A DNA stretch of 37,741 nucleotides, taken from positions 1 through 37,741 of IMG/VR virus record IMGVR_UViG_3300049783_000376; one strand, 5' to 3'. Source of the DNA: a virus. The notes beneath the pieces were generated by a model that saw nothing but the letters and a program-made list of their open reading frames with translations, had not been told where the DNA came from and searched no databases. Positions 19,388-26,057 of the stretch are shown one piece after another. Position 1 is the first letter of the stretch; the number at the start of each line of letters is the position of its first letter. Made by a program: the position numbers and the translations under genes.

Positions 19388-19837
19388 ATGGCTACAAGTA
19401 ACATTAAGACAATTAAAGGCAGACTAAGCCCAATTAAAGATAGAGTACTTGTTACTGATATGGATTTTGGTGAACAAAAGACTAAAGGTGGCATACTTAT
19501 TGCTGGCGATGACGGCAATGTTAGAGGTGTATATCCGCGCTGGGGTAAGGTATTTGCAAAAGGTCCTGACAACAAAGACGAGTTTGCAGTTGGGCAATGG
19601 ATATTAGTTGAGCACGGTCGCTGGACTAGAGGTCTTTCAATGCAAGACAATGACGACAGTGATGAATATGTAGTGCGTATGGTAGAAGCAGAAAGCATTT
19701 TAGCGTTTGCAGACGAAAAGCCAGACGACATTAGATACAGTGAAAATTCCGCTGGTGACTGGAACCCAGATACTATCGATCCCGGTGACTTTGTACAAAC
19801 AGCATTAAATCAAAAAGCAGAGAGAAAAATTTACTAA
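19388..19837 (+). CDS. GroES-like cochaperonin (functional analogue of T4 gp31), 149 aa
   Basis: The GroES fold pattern is visible: 'LSPIKDRVLVTDMDF' (residues 13-27) corresponds to the GroES 'RPLHDRVIVKR' strand. 'GEQKTKGGILIAG' (28-40) is the mobile loop that docks on GroEL. 'RGVYPRWGKVFAKGP' and 'FAVGQWILVEHG' match the 'RGEVLAVG...VGDxVIF' strands. The closing 'AESILAF' matches 'ESDILAI'. It is about 50 residues longer than E. coli GroES, including a C-terminal extension (from about residue 108) ending in a charged tail. It should cap the host GroEL to fold phage proteins, as gp31 does for the T4 major capsid protein. Its stop overlaps the next ATG (TAATG). Confidence 0.85.
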   Translation: MATSNIKTIKGRLSPIKDRVLVTDMDFGEQKTKGGILIAGDDGNVRGVYPRWGKVFAKGPDNKDEFAVGQWILVEHGRWTRGLSMQDNDDSDEYVVRMVEAESILAFADEKPDDIRYSENSAGDWNPDTIDPGDFVQTALNQKAERKIY

Positions 19838-20196
19838 TGACTAATCCATTTAACGACGTAGACATGTTTGCAACAGCATGTGACCAACCAGCAAGTGACG
19901 CAAACTATAAAATGTATCTTGGGTTAATTCAAGAAGAGTTTCAAGAACTACAAGATGCAGTTCATGTAAATGACAAAGTAGAACAACTTGATGCACTAGT
20001 TGACATTTTAGTTGTTACTATGGGTGCAATACGTGCCGCAGGCTGGGACGGAGAAGCGGCTTGGAAAGAAGTAATGAATACTAACTTTGCAAAGATTGAC
20101 CCTACAACCAGTAAAGTAATTAAGCGTGAAGACGGTAAAGTACTTAAACCAGTAGGTTGGAAAGCACCGCAACTATCGCAGTTCATTGACAAGTAA
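19837..20196 (+). CDS. MazG-like all-alpha NTP pyrophosphohydrolase, 119 aa
   Basis: Metal-binding motif of the all-alpha NTP-PPase superfamily: 'EEFQEL' (Glu33, Glu34, Glu37) on one helix and 'DALVDILVVTMG' (Asp52, Asp56) on the next, giving the ExxE...DxxxD pattern. The C-terminal segment 'GKVLKPVGWKAPQL' is characteristic of phage and bacterial members and may close over the substrate. It probably hydrolyses a non-canonical or excess (d)NTP to the monophosphate plus pyrophosphate; substrate unknown. It starts in a TAATG overlap with the GroES-like gene. With ThyX and the HAD phosphatases it fits nucleotide-pool control. Confidence 0.85.
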   Translation: MTNPFNDVDMFATACDQPASDANYKMYLGLIQEEFQELQDAVHVNDKVEQLDALVDILVVTMGAIRAAGWDGEAAWKEVMNTNFAKIDPTTSKVIKREDGKVLKPVGWKAPQLSQFIDK

Positions 20197-20214
20197 ATAA
20201 TTTAAAAAAACTAC

Positions 20215-20243
20215 TTGACTCCTTAGAGGTTATACGTTATAAT
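20215..20243 (+). promoter_or_regulatory. Strong sigma70-type early promoter for dexA
   Basis: TTGACT (20215-20220), 17-bp spacer, TATAAT (20238-20243). Transcription should start near 20250. The same -35, spacer length and -10 occur at 21501 and 29731. It would be read by host RNA polymerase early in infection. Confidence 0.88.
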
Positions 20244-20265
20244 ATATGTATAGCAACTAAGGAGT
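20218..20265 (+). promoter_or_regulatory. Two-part hairpin enclosing the promoter and the dexA SD sequence
   Basis: The outer stem pairs ACTCCTTAG (20218-20226) with CTAAGGAGT (20257-20265), 9 perfect pairs. After a 2x2 internal loop, the inner stem pairs GTTATACGT (20229-20237) with ATGTATAGC (20246-20254), 9 pairs including two G-U, around an 8-nt loop. The 3' outer arm contains the dexA SD AAGGAG (20259-20264). RNA reading through from upstream would bury the SD, while RNA starting near 20250 lacks the 5' arms and leaves it free. The T-rich run after the stem (20265-20273) also allows a terminator reading. Confidence 0.7.
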
Positions 20266-20271
20266 TTTATT

Positions 20272-20808
20272 TTGACCATACACGCAAGTATTGACCTCGA
20301 AACAATTGATACACAACCTAGTGCAACTGTACTAAGTTTAGGTGCTGTTAAGTTCAACCCGCTAGATGATTCAGAACCACATAGTGAAATGTACTTTAAA
20401 ATTAACATTGACGAGCAAGACGCTTTGGGTCGTACAGCAAGTGACGACACAATTGCATGGTGGTCTAAACAAGATCCTGCTATTATGGAAGAAGCTTTTG
20501 ACCAAGAAGGTGCTATTAGCGTAGAAGAAGCATTAATACGTATTAGGAAATTTGTTGGTAGTGTAGACACACTATGGGGACAAGGTTATGGATTTGACTA
20601 TACTATTATAGAAAACATGTTTCGAAGCAAAGAAATGCCAATTCCTTATAACTTTTGGCAAGTTAAGGATTCGCGTACATTATTTGGTTGTTGTGAAAGT
20701 GATCCCCGTAAGAAGATTCAAAACTCATTACACAATGCATTAGCAGATGCATACTATCAATCAAAAGCTATTCAAATAGCATATAAGGAACTAGGCATCA
20801 AACGATGA
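20272..20808 (+). CDS. dexA: DexA-like 3'-5' exonuclease, 178 aa
   Basis: DEDDh exonuclease. Asp8 and Glu10 lie in 'ASIDLETID', Asp109 in 'GYGFDYTIIENMF', and His154 and Asp159 in 'HNALADAYYQ'. Together they form the two-metal active site. Length and the 'ETIDTQPSATVLSLGAVKF' opening match the T4 DexA/Rv2179c-like family. The start is TTG at 20272, 7 nt after AAGGAG; no ATG occurs near. In T4, DexA is an early exonuclease active on single-stranded DNA; here it also follows a sigma70 promoter, with an unusual hairpin over its SD. The stop overlaps the next start (ATGA). Confidence 0.88.
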   Translation: MTIHASIDLETIDTQPSATVLSLGAVKFNPLDDSEPHSEMYFKINIDEQDALGRTASDDTIAWWSKQDPAIMEEAFDQEGAISVEEALIRIRKFVGSVDTLWGQGYGFDYTIIENMFRSKEMPIPYNFWQVKDSRTLFGCCESDPRKKIQNSLHNALADAYYQSKAIQIAYKELGIKR

Positions 20809-21374
20809 ATGAAAAATTAATTTTAACAGATATTGACGGAGTATTCCTTAGGTGGGATACTGCATTTACTAAGTGGATGTCATCTAAGAAATTTAAGGTT
20901 GCAGTACCAGATGTATATAGTCAAGCAGTTCGATACAACATTACAAAAGATCAAGCAGATAAACTAATCATCCAATTTAACGAAAGTGCTTGGATGGGCT
21001 ACTTAACACCTATGGAAGGTGCAGTTGAGTACGCAACTAAGTTAAGGAAAGAAGGTTATCAATTTGCTGGCCTTACTTCTATGAGTACTGATGAATATGC
21101 TGGCAAGGCAAGGAGCTCAAATTTGTTAGATCATTTTGGAACTGCATTTATAAGTTGCCAATGTATTGAAACAGGCGCAGACAAAGACGAATACTTAAAA
21201 CAGTGGGAACCCGGACATTGGTGGATTGAAGATAAGCCAGAAAATATAGTGGCTGGCATTAAAGCTGGTCATAAGTCTATTCTTATTACGCACCCGTACA
21301 ATAAAGACTTTGAGTATCCTGGACTTATTAGGGCAGACAGTTGGAAGGAGATATATGAAATTATCACAGGTTGA
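20805..21374 (+). CDS. HAD-superfamily phosphatase, 5'-nucleotidase-like, 189 aa
   Basis: HAD motif I 'LTDIDGVFL' has Asp9 (nucleophile) and Asp11 (general acid/base). Motif II is the Thr/Ser of 'AGLTSMS', and motif IV is the acidic pair in 'WWIEDKPENI'. A helical cap between motifs I and II (about residues 15-75) includes 'WMSSKKFKV' and 'GYLTPMEGAVEYATKLRKEG'. The most likely activity is dephosphorylation of (deoxy)nucleoside monophosphates, but a sugar- or protein-phosphatase role is not excluded. It overlaps dexA by 4 nt and the next small gene by 20 nt, so it is part of the dexA operon. Confidence 0.8.
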   Translation: MNEKLILTDIDGVFLRWDTAFTKWMSSKKFKVAVPDVYSQAVRYNITKDQADKLIIQFNESAWMGYLTPMEGAVEYATKLRKEGYQFAGLTSMSTDEYAGKARSSNLLDHFGTAFISCQCIETGADKDEYLKQWEPGHWWIEDKPENIVAGIKAGHKSILITHPYNKDFEYPGLIRADSWKEIYEIITG

Positions 21375-21504
21375 AGCCGAAGGTACAAAGATTCAAAAGC
21401 TAGTAAAGCCTACTAAGCTAGAAGAGTCCTCGGACATAAAAGAACTAGTAAAGATTAGAAAATTACTAACTAAAATTGTAAAACTACTAGAAGTTAAAAC
21501 TTGA
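21355..21504 (+). CDS. Small hypothetical protein, 49 aa
   Basis: The start at 21355 is chosen because GGAAGGAGA (21343-21351) ends just before it; the frame stays open further upstream but lacks an SD there. The product is very rich in Lys and Leu, with a C-terminal amphipathic helix ('ELVKIRKLLTKIVKLLEV'). No family is recognised. Its TGA stop overlaps the -35 box of the next promoter. Small early phage proteins like this often bind host factors, but nothing here shows a target. Confidence 0.6.
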   Translation: MKLSQVEAEGTKIQKLVKPTKLEESSDIKELVKIRKLLTKIVKLLEVKT

Positions 21505-21529
21505 CTTTAGGTTGGGTTTAATGTATAAT
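21501..21529 (+). promoter_or_regulatory. Sigma70-type early promoter for the clamp-loader operon
   Basis: TTGACT (21501-21506), 17 bp, TATAAT (21524-21529), overlapping the stop of the previous gene. The SD AAGGAGA (21537-21543) begins at about the predicted start point, so the leader is only about 12 nt. A short direct repeat AATGTATAA covers the -10 and start region. Confidence 0.88.
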
Positions 21530-21547
21530 AATGTATAAGGAGACAGT

Positions 21548-21739
21548 ATGAAATTCCCTGAATATAAAAACACAGGCATTGGTACCGCAGGTGCTAGTGG
21601 CGTAGCACTAATGATACTTCATATTATGGGGCATCTAGTAGGATGGGCTTGGCCGTTGCTTTATATATTTTTAATACTAATGGGTATTGGAAGTGAATAC
21701 GGAAATAACACTAACAAACAAAAAGAGGCAAATAAGTGA
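21548..21739 (+). CDS. Small membrane protein, 63 aa
   Basis: ATG 4 nt after AAGGAGA, directly behind a strong early promoter. Two hydrophobic stretches (about residues 13-30 and 33-49, 'GVALMILHIMGHLVG' and 'PLLYIFLILMGIG') joined by 'WAWP' suggest a hairpin in the inner membrane, followed by a short polar tail. No family is recognised. Its stop overlaps the GTG of the clamp-loader gene (GTGA). Early expression argues against a holin. A role in modifying the host envelope or in superinfection exclusion is possible but unproven. Confidence 0.65.
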   Translation: MKFPEYKNTGIGTAGASGVALMILHIMGHLVGWAWPLLYIFLILMGIGSEYGNNTNKQKEANK

Positions 21740-22650
21740 AAGAATTATGGGTAGAAAAGTATCGTCCTAATACAGTATCAGGATACGTGTTTCGTGATGA
21801 CGCACAACGCAACCAAGTAAACACTTGGATTAAAGAAAAGACTATTCCGCATTTGTTGTTTAGTGGTAACGCAGGTATTGGTAAAACTACACTTGCTAAG
21901 TTATTGTTTAACGAACTTGAAATACAAGACTTAGACATTTTAGAAATTAACGCAAGTCGTACTAACAGTGTAGACGATGTGCGTGATAAGATTATTAACT
22001 TTGTACAAATGATTCCGTTTGGTGACTTTAAAGTTGTGCTACTTGACGAGGCTGATTATTTAAGCCCAAACGCACAAGCCGCGCTACGTGGTGTAATGGA
22101 AGAGTATCACACAACTGCACGTTTTATTTTAACATGTAACTATCCTAATAGGATTATTCCTGCACTACACAGTCGTTGTCAAGGATTTCACATTGCTAAA
22201 ATTGATCAAACAGAGTTTACTGCACGAGTAGCTGAGATCCTTATTACTGAAGGTATTACGCCAGACTTAGACACGCTTGACACTTATGTTAAAGCAACGT
22301 ATCCTGACTTGCGCAAGTGTATTAACACTGTACAAATGAATAGCACAGACGGTAGTTTACTACGCCCAAATGAAGGCGACACAGGTGAAGCTGACTGGAA
22401 ACTTGATATGGTTGAGCTATTTAAAGCAGGCAAAATTGCAGAAGCACGTAAGCTATTGTGCGGAGCAGTTCGACCTGAAGAAATGGAAGAGATCTATCGC
22501 TGGCTTTATGACAACATTGAACTGTTTGGTGATGACGCACAACAAGATACAGCAGTATTAACTATTAAACAAGGTCTAGTTGATCATACATTGGTCGCAG
22601 ATCCGGAGATTAATTTAGCGGCTACGCTAATTAGACTAGGACGTATATAA
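21736..22650 (+). CDS. 44: Sliding-clamp loader large subunit (gp44-like AAA+ ATPase), 304 aa
   Basis: RFC/gp44 family. It opens with 'WVEKYRPNTVSGYVF', and has Walker A 'GNAGIGKT' (44-51), Walker B 'VLLDEAD' (101-107), sensor 1 in 'ILTCNYPNRIIPAL' and the SRC arginine-finger motif at 146-148. The length is close to T4 gp44 (319). It loads the gp45-type clamp onto primer ends together with a gp62-type small subunit, which is not in this window. The GTG start overlaps the previous stop and has AAAGAGG 7 nt upstream. It is followed without a gap by the ferredoxin gene. Confidence 0.92.
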   Translation: MKELWVEKYRPNTVSGYVFRDDAQRNQVNTWIKEKTIPHLLFSGNAGIGKTTLAKLLFNELEIQDLDILEINASRTNSVDDVRDKIINFVQMIPFGDFKVVLLDEADYLSPNAQAALRGVMEEYHTTARFILTCNYPNRIIPALHSRCQGFHIAKIDQTEFTARVAEILITEGITPDLDTLDTYVKATYPDLRKCINTVQMNSTDGSLLRPNEGDTGEADWKLDMVELFKAGKIAEARKLLCGAVRPEEMEEIYRWLYDNIELFGDDAQQDTAVLTIKQGLVDHTLVADPEINLAATLIRLGRI

Positions 22651-23016
22651 ATGACATACTTAGTAGTAGACAACTGCATTAAATGTAAACACATGGACTG
22701 TGTAGAAGTTTGTCCAGTAGATTGTTTTTACGAAGGCGAAAACATGCTTGTAATTAATCCAGACGAATGTATTGATTGCGGAGTGTGCGAGCCTGAATGC
22801 CCAGCAAATGCTATTGTTACTGACTCTTCACTTAGAGACCGGCCGGATGAATTAGCAAAGTGGATGGGCATTAATACTAAGTACTCTGAACAATGGCCTG
22901 TAATAACTACTGTTACTGAAAACAGACCTAGCGCGGAAGAACGCGAACAATGGGATGGTGTCCCTAATAAGTACGAAGATCACTTTTCAGAAACTGCAGG
23001 CAAAGGTGATGAATAA
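22651..23016 (+). CDS. fdxA: Seven-iron (3Fe-4S/4Fe-4S) ferredoxin, FdxA-like, 121 aa
   Basis: Nine cysteines at 9, 12, 17, 21, 25, 40, 43, 46 and 50 reproduce the FdxA/Azotobacter ferredoxin I pattern with a one-residue offset: '[20 protein letters not shown]' and '[14 protein letters not shown]'. '[14 protein letters not shown]' between them is nearly identical in character to bacterial FdxA. The C-terminal extension, including 'WPVITT' and 'EQWDGVPNK', also follows FdxA. It should carry low-potential electrons in the host cytoplasm; the partner is unknown. The ATG follows directly on the clamp-loader stop. This is an auxiliary metabolic gene, unlike the plant-type 2Fe-2S ferredoxins of cyanophages. 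The adjacent flavin-dependent ThyX suggests, but does not prove, a redox link. Confidence 0.93.
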   Translation: MTYLVVDNCIKCKHMDCVEVCPVDCFYEGENMLVINPDECIDCGVCEPECPANAIVTDSSLRDRPDELAKWMGINTKYSEQWPVITTVTENRPSAEEREQWDGVPNKYEDHFSETAGKGDE

Positions 23017-23161
23017 AAGACGCAGTCTAGAAGAGTTAGATGATGTGATAGACGAAATACTTACTCAGGCTCCGACAGAGTGGTTTGAAGAAATTGACAA
23101 AATAATTAAGGAACGAAAAGATGACAACAAGATTAGTAAGCTACAGCAAAGCAACACCTGA
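23009..23161 (+). CDS. Small hypothetical protein, 50 aa
   Basis: ATG at 23009, preceded by AAAGG, lies inside the end of the ferredoxin gene (8-nt overlap), and the 3' end overlaps thyX by 41 nt. The product is charged and helical ('[20 protein letters not shown]', '[13 protein letters not shown]'), without Cys or membrane segment. Overlap with two genes lowers confidence, but it fills the gap between fdxA and thyX exactly and its composition is protein-like. Confidence 0.5.
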   Translation: MNKRRSLEELDDVIDEILTQAPTEWFEEIDKIIKERKDDNKISKLQQSNT

Positions 23162-23798
23162 GTTTGAAGCAGAAGGGTTAACAGACGTACAAGAGCTAAT
23201 TGCATTTTGTGCAAAAGTTAGTAACCCTACAGCACAAATTAATTCAGAAACAAGTGAACGTTTGATTAAGTATTTGATTAAACATCAACATTGGTCACCT
23301 TTAGAGATGGTTAATGCTACAATTGAAATTGACACAACACGCGACATTGCACATCAAATTGTACGTCATCGTAGTTTTGCTTTCCAAGAGTTTAGTCAGC
23401 GGTATGCAGATCCTAAAGAAATGGGCGAAGTGTTTATTACCAGCGAAGCACGTTTACAAGACACTAAGAACAGACAGAACTCAATTGACGTTAACATGGC
23501 CGATGAAGGTATGGCTGAGCTAATTGTTAAATGGGAAGAAATGCAACAAGACGTTATCTACACAGCAGGTCGTGCATATGACTGGGCTATTAATAATGGC
23601 ATTGCTAAAGAAGTAGCACGTAAAGTATTACCAGAAGGCCTTACTAAGACAAGGTTATATATGAATGGTACATTACGTAGTTGGGTACACTACATCGAAT
23701 TGCGTAGTGCAAATGGCACACAGAAAGAACATATGGATGTTGCTGTTGCATGTGCATCAGTAATAGCAGAAATCTTTCCGCTAATTAAAGAGTTGTAA
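23121..23798 (+). CDS. thyX: Flavin-dependent thymidylate synthase ThyX, 225 aa
   Basis: The ThyX signature RHRX7S is present: Arg82-His83-Arg84 ... Ser92 in 'RHRSFAFQEFSQRY'. Also present are the N-terminal 'ISFCAKVSNP'-like segment ('IAFCAKVSNPTAQ'), 'HQHWSPLEM', and the C-terminal 'LPEGLTKTRLYMNGTLRSWV' then 'HYIELR'. It makes dTMP from dUMP using methylene-tetrahydrofolate, FAD and NADPH, replacing the T4 Td enzyme. SD AAGGA (23108-23112) lies 8 nt before the ATG. It ends the early operon and faces phoH across a hairpin. The upstream ferredoxin gene could supply electrons, but ThyX normally uses NADPH. Confidence 0.95.
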   Translation: MTTRLVSYSKATPEFEAEGLTDVQELIAFCAKVSNPTAQINSETSERLIKYLIKHQHWSPLEMVNATIEIDTTRDIAHQIVRHRSFAFQEFSQRYADPKEMGEVFITSEARLQDTKNRQNSIDVNMADEGMAELIVKWEEMQQDVIYTAGRAYDWAINNGIAKEVARKVLPEGLTKTRLYMNGTLRSWVHYIELRSANGTQKEHMDVAVACASVIAEIFPLIKEL

Positions 23799-23804
23799 CA
23801 AAAC

Positions 23805-23838
23805 CCTGTGTACTACAATTTAACATGTAGTACACAGG
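23805..23838. terminator. Hairpin terminator between convergent thyX and phoH
   Basis: CCTGTGTACTACA (23805-23817) pairs perfectly with TGTAGTACACAGG (23826-23838), a 13-bp stem with an 8-nt loop. Read on the minus strand the stem is followed by GTTTTGTT, so it looks like a rho-independent terminator for phoH. On the plus strand no T-run follows. A third copy of one arm (GTGTACTAC, 23838-23846) abuts the phoH stop. Confidence 0.8.
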
Positions 23839-23846
23839 TGTACTAC

Positions 23847-24593
23847 CTACTCGTCGCCGTAAACTTCTAAGACTTCCTTAACAGCTTCGTGACGTTCGAT
23901 ATCTCCTCGTTCGAATTGGACTACATCCAAATGTTTAGATTCGCTGTTTCTTAACAGTCTAGTGAAATCTATCAATCCGTTATCTTCTCGTCTATCAGCT
24001 TGATTAAGATCGCCTGTAACAGCCATCATAGATCCTTCGCCTAAACGTGTTAATAACATTTTCATTTGGTTTGGGGTTGCATTTTGCATTTCATCTGCCA
24101 GTATAAAGCTCTGCTTAAAAGTTCTACCACGCATATATGCTAATGGTGAAATTTCAATTACGCCTTCACTAATCATACCTTCGATTTCTCGTGCGTTGAA
24201 GTATTCACGCAAAACGTCAAAGATCGGTCTTGTCCATGGAGCCATTTTTTCCTCCAAAGTACCAGGTAAATGACCTAAGTCTTCGTCCACTGATACAGCC
24301 GGTCTAGTCACAATAATCTTATCGACCTTTCCTTCTTTGAATAGTTTAACAGCAACCTGCACGGCCAACAGGGTTTTACCTGTTCCTGCCGGCCCTACGC
24401 CAAAGACTATATCTTTCTTAGGGTCTAACAGTGTAAGCACGTATTGCTCTTGATTTCTATTTCGGGGAAGTATTGCGACTTGTTTTTCTTTTTGAGTAAA
24501 GTTCTTCATCTCAACAACGTTGTTGTTGAAGTTGTTGTTGGACTGCTTTCGGCCATTTGATGACTTGTTAGCAGTTTTTCTTTTAGCGCCCAT
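23847..24593 (-). CDS. phoH: PhoH-like P-loop ATPase, 248 aa
   Basis: Walker A 'GPAGTGKT' (67-74), Walker B 'FILADE' (163-168), and the PhoH-family segments 'TRPAVSVDEDLGHLPG', 'ISPLAYMRGRTF' and 'MKMLLTRLGEGS'. Residues 1-45 are a basic, Asn-rich extension. SD AGGAGG lies 7 nt upstream of the ATG. PhoH is a common marine phage gene, proposed to act in phosphate stress or RNA metabolism, with its role in infection unsettled. It is the only minus-strand gene here. Upstream on its strand is a late-like octamer (24666-24673) and a 7-bp hairpin in the leader (near 24633-24651); no good sigma70 promoter is visible. Confidence 0.93.
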   Translation of the reverse strand: MGAKRKTANKSSNGRKQSNNNFNNNVVEMKNFTQKEKQVAILPRNRNQEQYVLTLLDPKKDIVFGVGPAGTGKTLLAVQVAVKLFKEGKVDKIIVTRPAVSVDEDLGHLPGTLEEKMAPWTRPIFDVLREYFNAREIEGMISEGVIEISPLAYMRGRTFKQSFILADEMQNATPNQMKMLLTRLGEGSMMAVTGDLNQADRREDNGLIDFTRLLRNSESKHLDVVQFERGDIERHEAVKEVLEVYGDE

Positions 24594-24665
24594 TAAGTGT
24601 CCTCCTGTGCGTTAATGGAGTAAGACAATTGTTGCTTTAAGTAGTAAAGCATTGCCTTACACTTT

Positions 24666-24673
24666 TACTTATC
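24666..24673 (-). promoter_or_regulatory. Possible late-type octamer GATAAGTA for phoH
   Basis: GATAAGTA on the minus strand, about 73 bp upstream of the phoH ATG. It matches the variant found at 18969 and 28911. The implied leader is long (about 68 nt), unlike the other late genes, so this is a weak call. Confidence 0.35.
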
Positions 24674-24716
24674 ATCTGCGGACAAGAGAAAAAAGATATG
24701 TTAACTATTAGATCAT

Positions 24717-24724
24717 GATAAATA
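24717..24724 (+). promoter_or_regulatory. T4-type late promoter octamer GATAAATA
   Basis: GATAAATA ends 25 nt before the ATG at 24750, with SD AGGA at 24737-24740 between them. It opens the plus-strand late block after the divergent phoH gene. Confidence 0.72.
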
Positions 24725-24749
24725 AGTATATAAGATAGGAAACTAAAAT

Positions 24750-25289
24750 ATGCAAGACGTTTATGATTTAGTAAGAAACATAGAAGGTGTCTACGGAAGC
24801 AACACTGCTTTCCAGGTACTAAAAGACTTTGAACGAGTAATCGACGAGTTGGATATCTATGTATATAAAAACTGGGAAGACGGCGAACTTGCTGAAGGAC
24901 CAGTTATCGATAGACATTGGATTACTTGTACATTTATGTGGCCTAAAGGTAAGATGCCTGACCCAATGGGCGGGAAGCGTTTAACCGATTACGACTGTAA
25001 AGTAAAGTACAAAGAAACATATGTAGTTGTACCACGTATAATACGTAAACCCGGCGATATGCGTCCTGGTACTAAAAAAGGTAAACTTGATAAAAAGCCA
25101 ATTTGGTTAGTAGAAATACAAATGCCAAAGTCGCTAGTTATGGACATTTATTCAGGCTACAAAGATATGGTAGATTTTGAAACGGAACCAGCAGTTGATG
25201 CATCAGCACAAGCAGAAAGTGAAATGCAACCAGCAGATCAAGCAATGGCGGATGCTCCAGATGAAGTGGCCGCAGGGATGGCAGTATAA
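24750..25289 (+). CDS. Conserved phage protein, probably virion-associated, 179 aa
   Basis: Residues 1-145 are globular, starting 'MQDVYDLVRNIEGVYGSN', with aromatic-rich strands 'RHWITCTFMWPKGKMPDP' and 'KKPIWLVEIQMP'. Residues 146-179 are an Ala/Asp/Glu/Pro-rich low-complexity tail. There is no known catalytic motif. The gene follows a clear late promoter and is coupled (TAATG) to the next gene. The sequence style is familiar from marine T4-like phages, but no specific T4 equivalent is recognised. Confidence 0.72.
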   Translation: MQDVYDLVRNIEGVYGSNTAFQVLKDFERVIDELDIYVYKNWEDGELAEGPVIDRHWITCTFMWPKGKMPDPMGGKRLTDYDCKVKYKETYVVVPRIIRKPGDMRPGTKKGKLDKKPIWLVEIQMPKSLVMDIYSGYKDMVDFETEPAVDASAQAESEMQPADQAMADAPDEVAAGMAV

Positions 25290-26005
25290 TGGGTTTACGC
25301 ATAGGTGATTTACGTGACATGGTTTACAAGGTATTAGAAATTGATTCCTTTGCAAGTAAAATGGGCGATGACAAAGACATTGTTACACTTAGTTTTAGTA
25401 TAAGAGAGAAAGCGGCTGCCGAAGACTTAATGGGCTTTATTGAAAAAGGTTATGAGTTTGTATTAGATGCAGACATTACTCCAGGTGAACAATCCGACGG
25501 TACATATAAAGTGTTTGTTGAAATGGAACGTGGTAGAAAAATACACGATCAAATAATGGAAGTAATGGACGGTGTAGGCAAACTTGCTGACAGGAATGAT
25601 TGGCGATTCCGTTATTATAAGAATTGGAAATCAACAAAGTTAACTCTAACAGGATTAGAAGAACTAGTACCTAACGATCCAGCGGCTTATGGCCAAGGCA
25701 TAAGCGAAAGTAATTTAGACAATTACAAAAACTTCTTTAGTAGAGGGTTTGTAGACGATATTACTTTGTTAGAAAATACATTAACTATAACTAAGAAATG
25801 GTGTGCTCCTGTACATTTTGAATTCCTTGCTTTTGGTGACACACAGCCATTAATAGAATCAATTAAAGATAAAATTAACGTAAACGACTTTTCAGAAATC
25901 ATATTCTTATGTAAGTACGTCGGTGACTATAATATTACAAAGTTTGGCGACAAACTAACATTTGAAAATTCCGGAAAGGCACTTCTACTAAAACGTATAG
26001 TATAA
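25289..26005 (+). CDS. Conserved phage protein of unknown function, 238 aa
   Basis: Starts inside the previous stop (TAATG), so co-translated. It appears to be two alpha/beta halves: about 1-100 ('LRDMVYKVLEIDSFASKMGD', a KVFVEMERGRK strand) and about 140-238 ('KKWCAPVHFEFLAFG', 'FLCKYVGDYNITKFGDKLTF'). No membrane segment or catalytic motif is seen. Tight pairing with the 179-aa gene in front of the lysis cluster suggests a complex-forming late protein. I do not recognise the family beyond its marine T4-like style. Confidence 0.7.
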   Translation: MGLRIGDLRDMVYKVLEIDSFASKMGDDKDIVTLSFSIREKAAAEDLMGFIEKGYEFVLDADITPGEQSDGTYKVFVEMERGRKIHDQIMEVMDGVGKLADRNDWRFRYYKNWKSTKLTLTGLEELVPNDPAAYGQGISESNLDNYKNFFSRGFVDDITLLENTLTITKKWCAPVHFEFLAFGDTQPLIESIKDKINVNDFSEIIFLCKYVGDYNITKFGDKLTFENSGKALLLKRIV

Positions 26006-26008
26006 GTA
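26001..26008 (+). promoter_or_regulatory. Possible late-type octamer TATAAGTA before the endolysin
   Basis: TATAAGTA overlaps the stop of the preceding gene. The predicted leader of about 44 nt holds a 6-bp hairpin (CAGTGT/ACACTG, 26018-26036) and SD AGGA about 9 nt before the endolysin ATG. The leader is longer than at most other late genes here, so this is a tentative call. Confidence 0.4.
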
Positions 26009-26057
26009 ACTGTAAGTCAGTGTAATGTGAACACTGCCAAACATAGGAATATATCAC

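Noticed and set aside
21548-21739. 63-aa two-helix protein as the phage holin
   Set aside because: It is behind a strong early promoter and in the replication operon. Membrane proteins next to the endolysin/spanin cluster are better holin candidates.
24594-24749. A sigma70 promoter for phoH on the minus strand
   Set aside because: No -35/-10 pair with 16-18 bp spacing resembles the three clear early promoters. Only a weak late-like octamer is noted.
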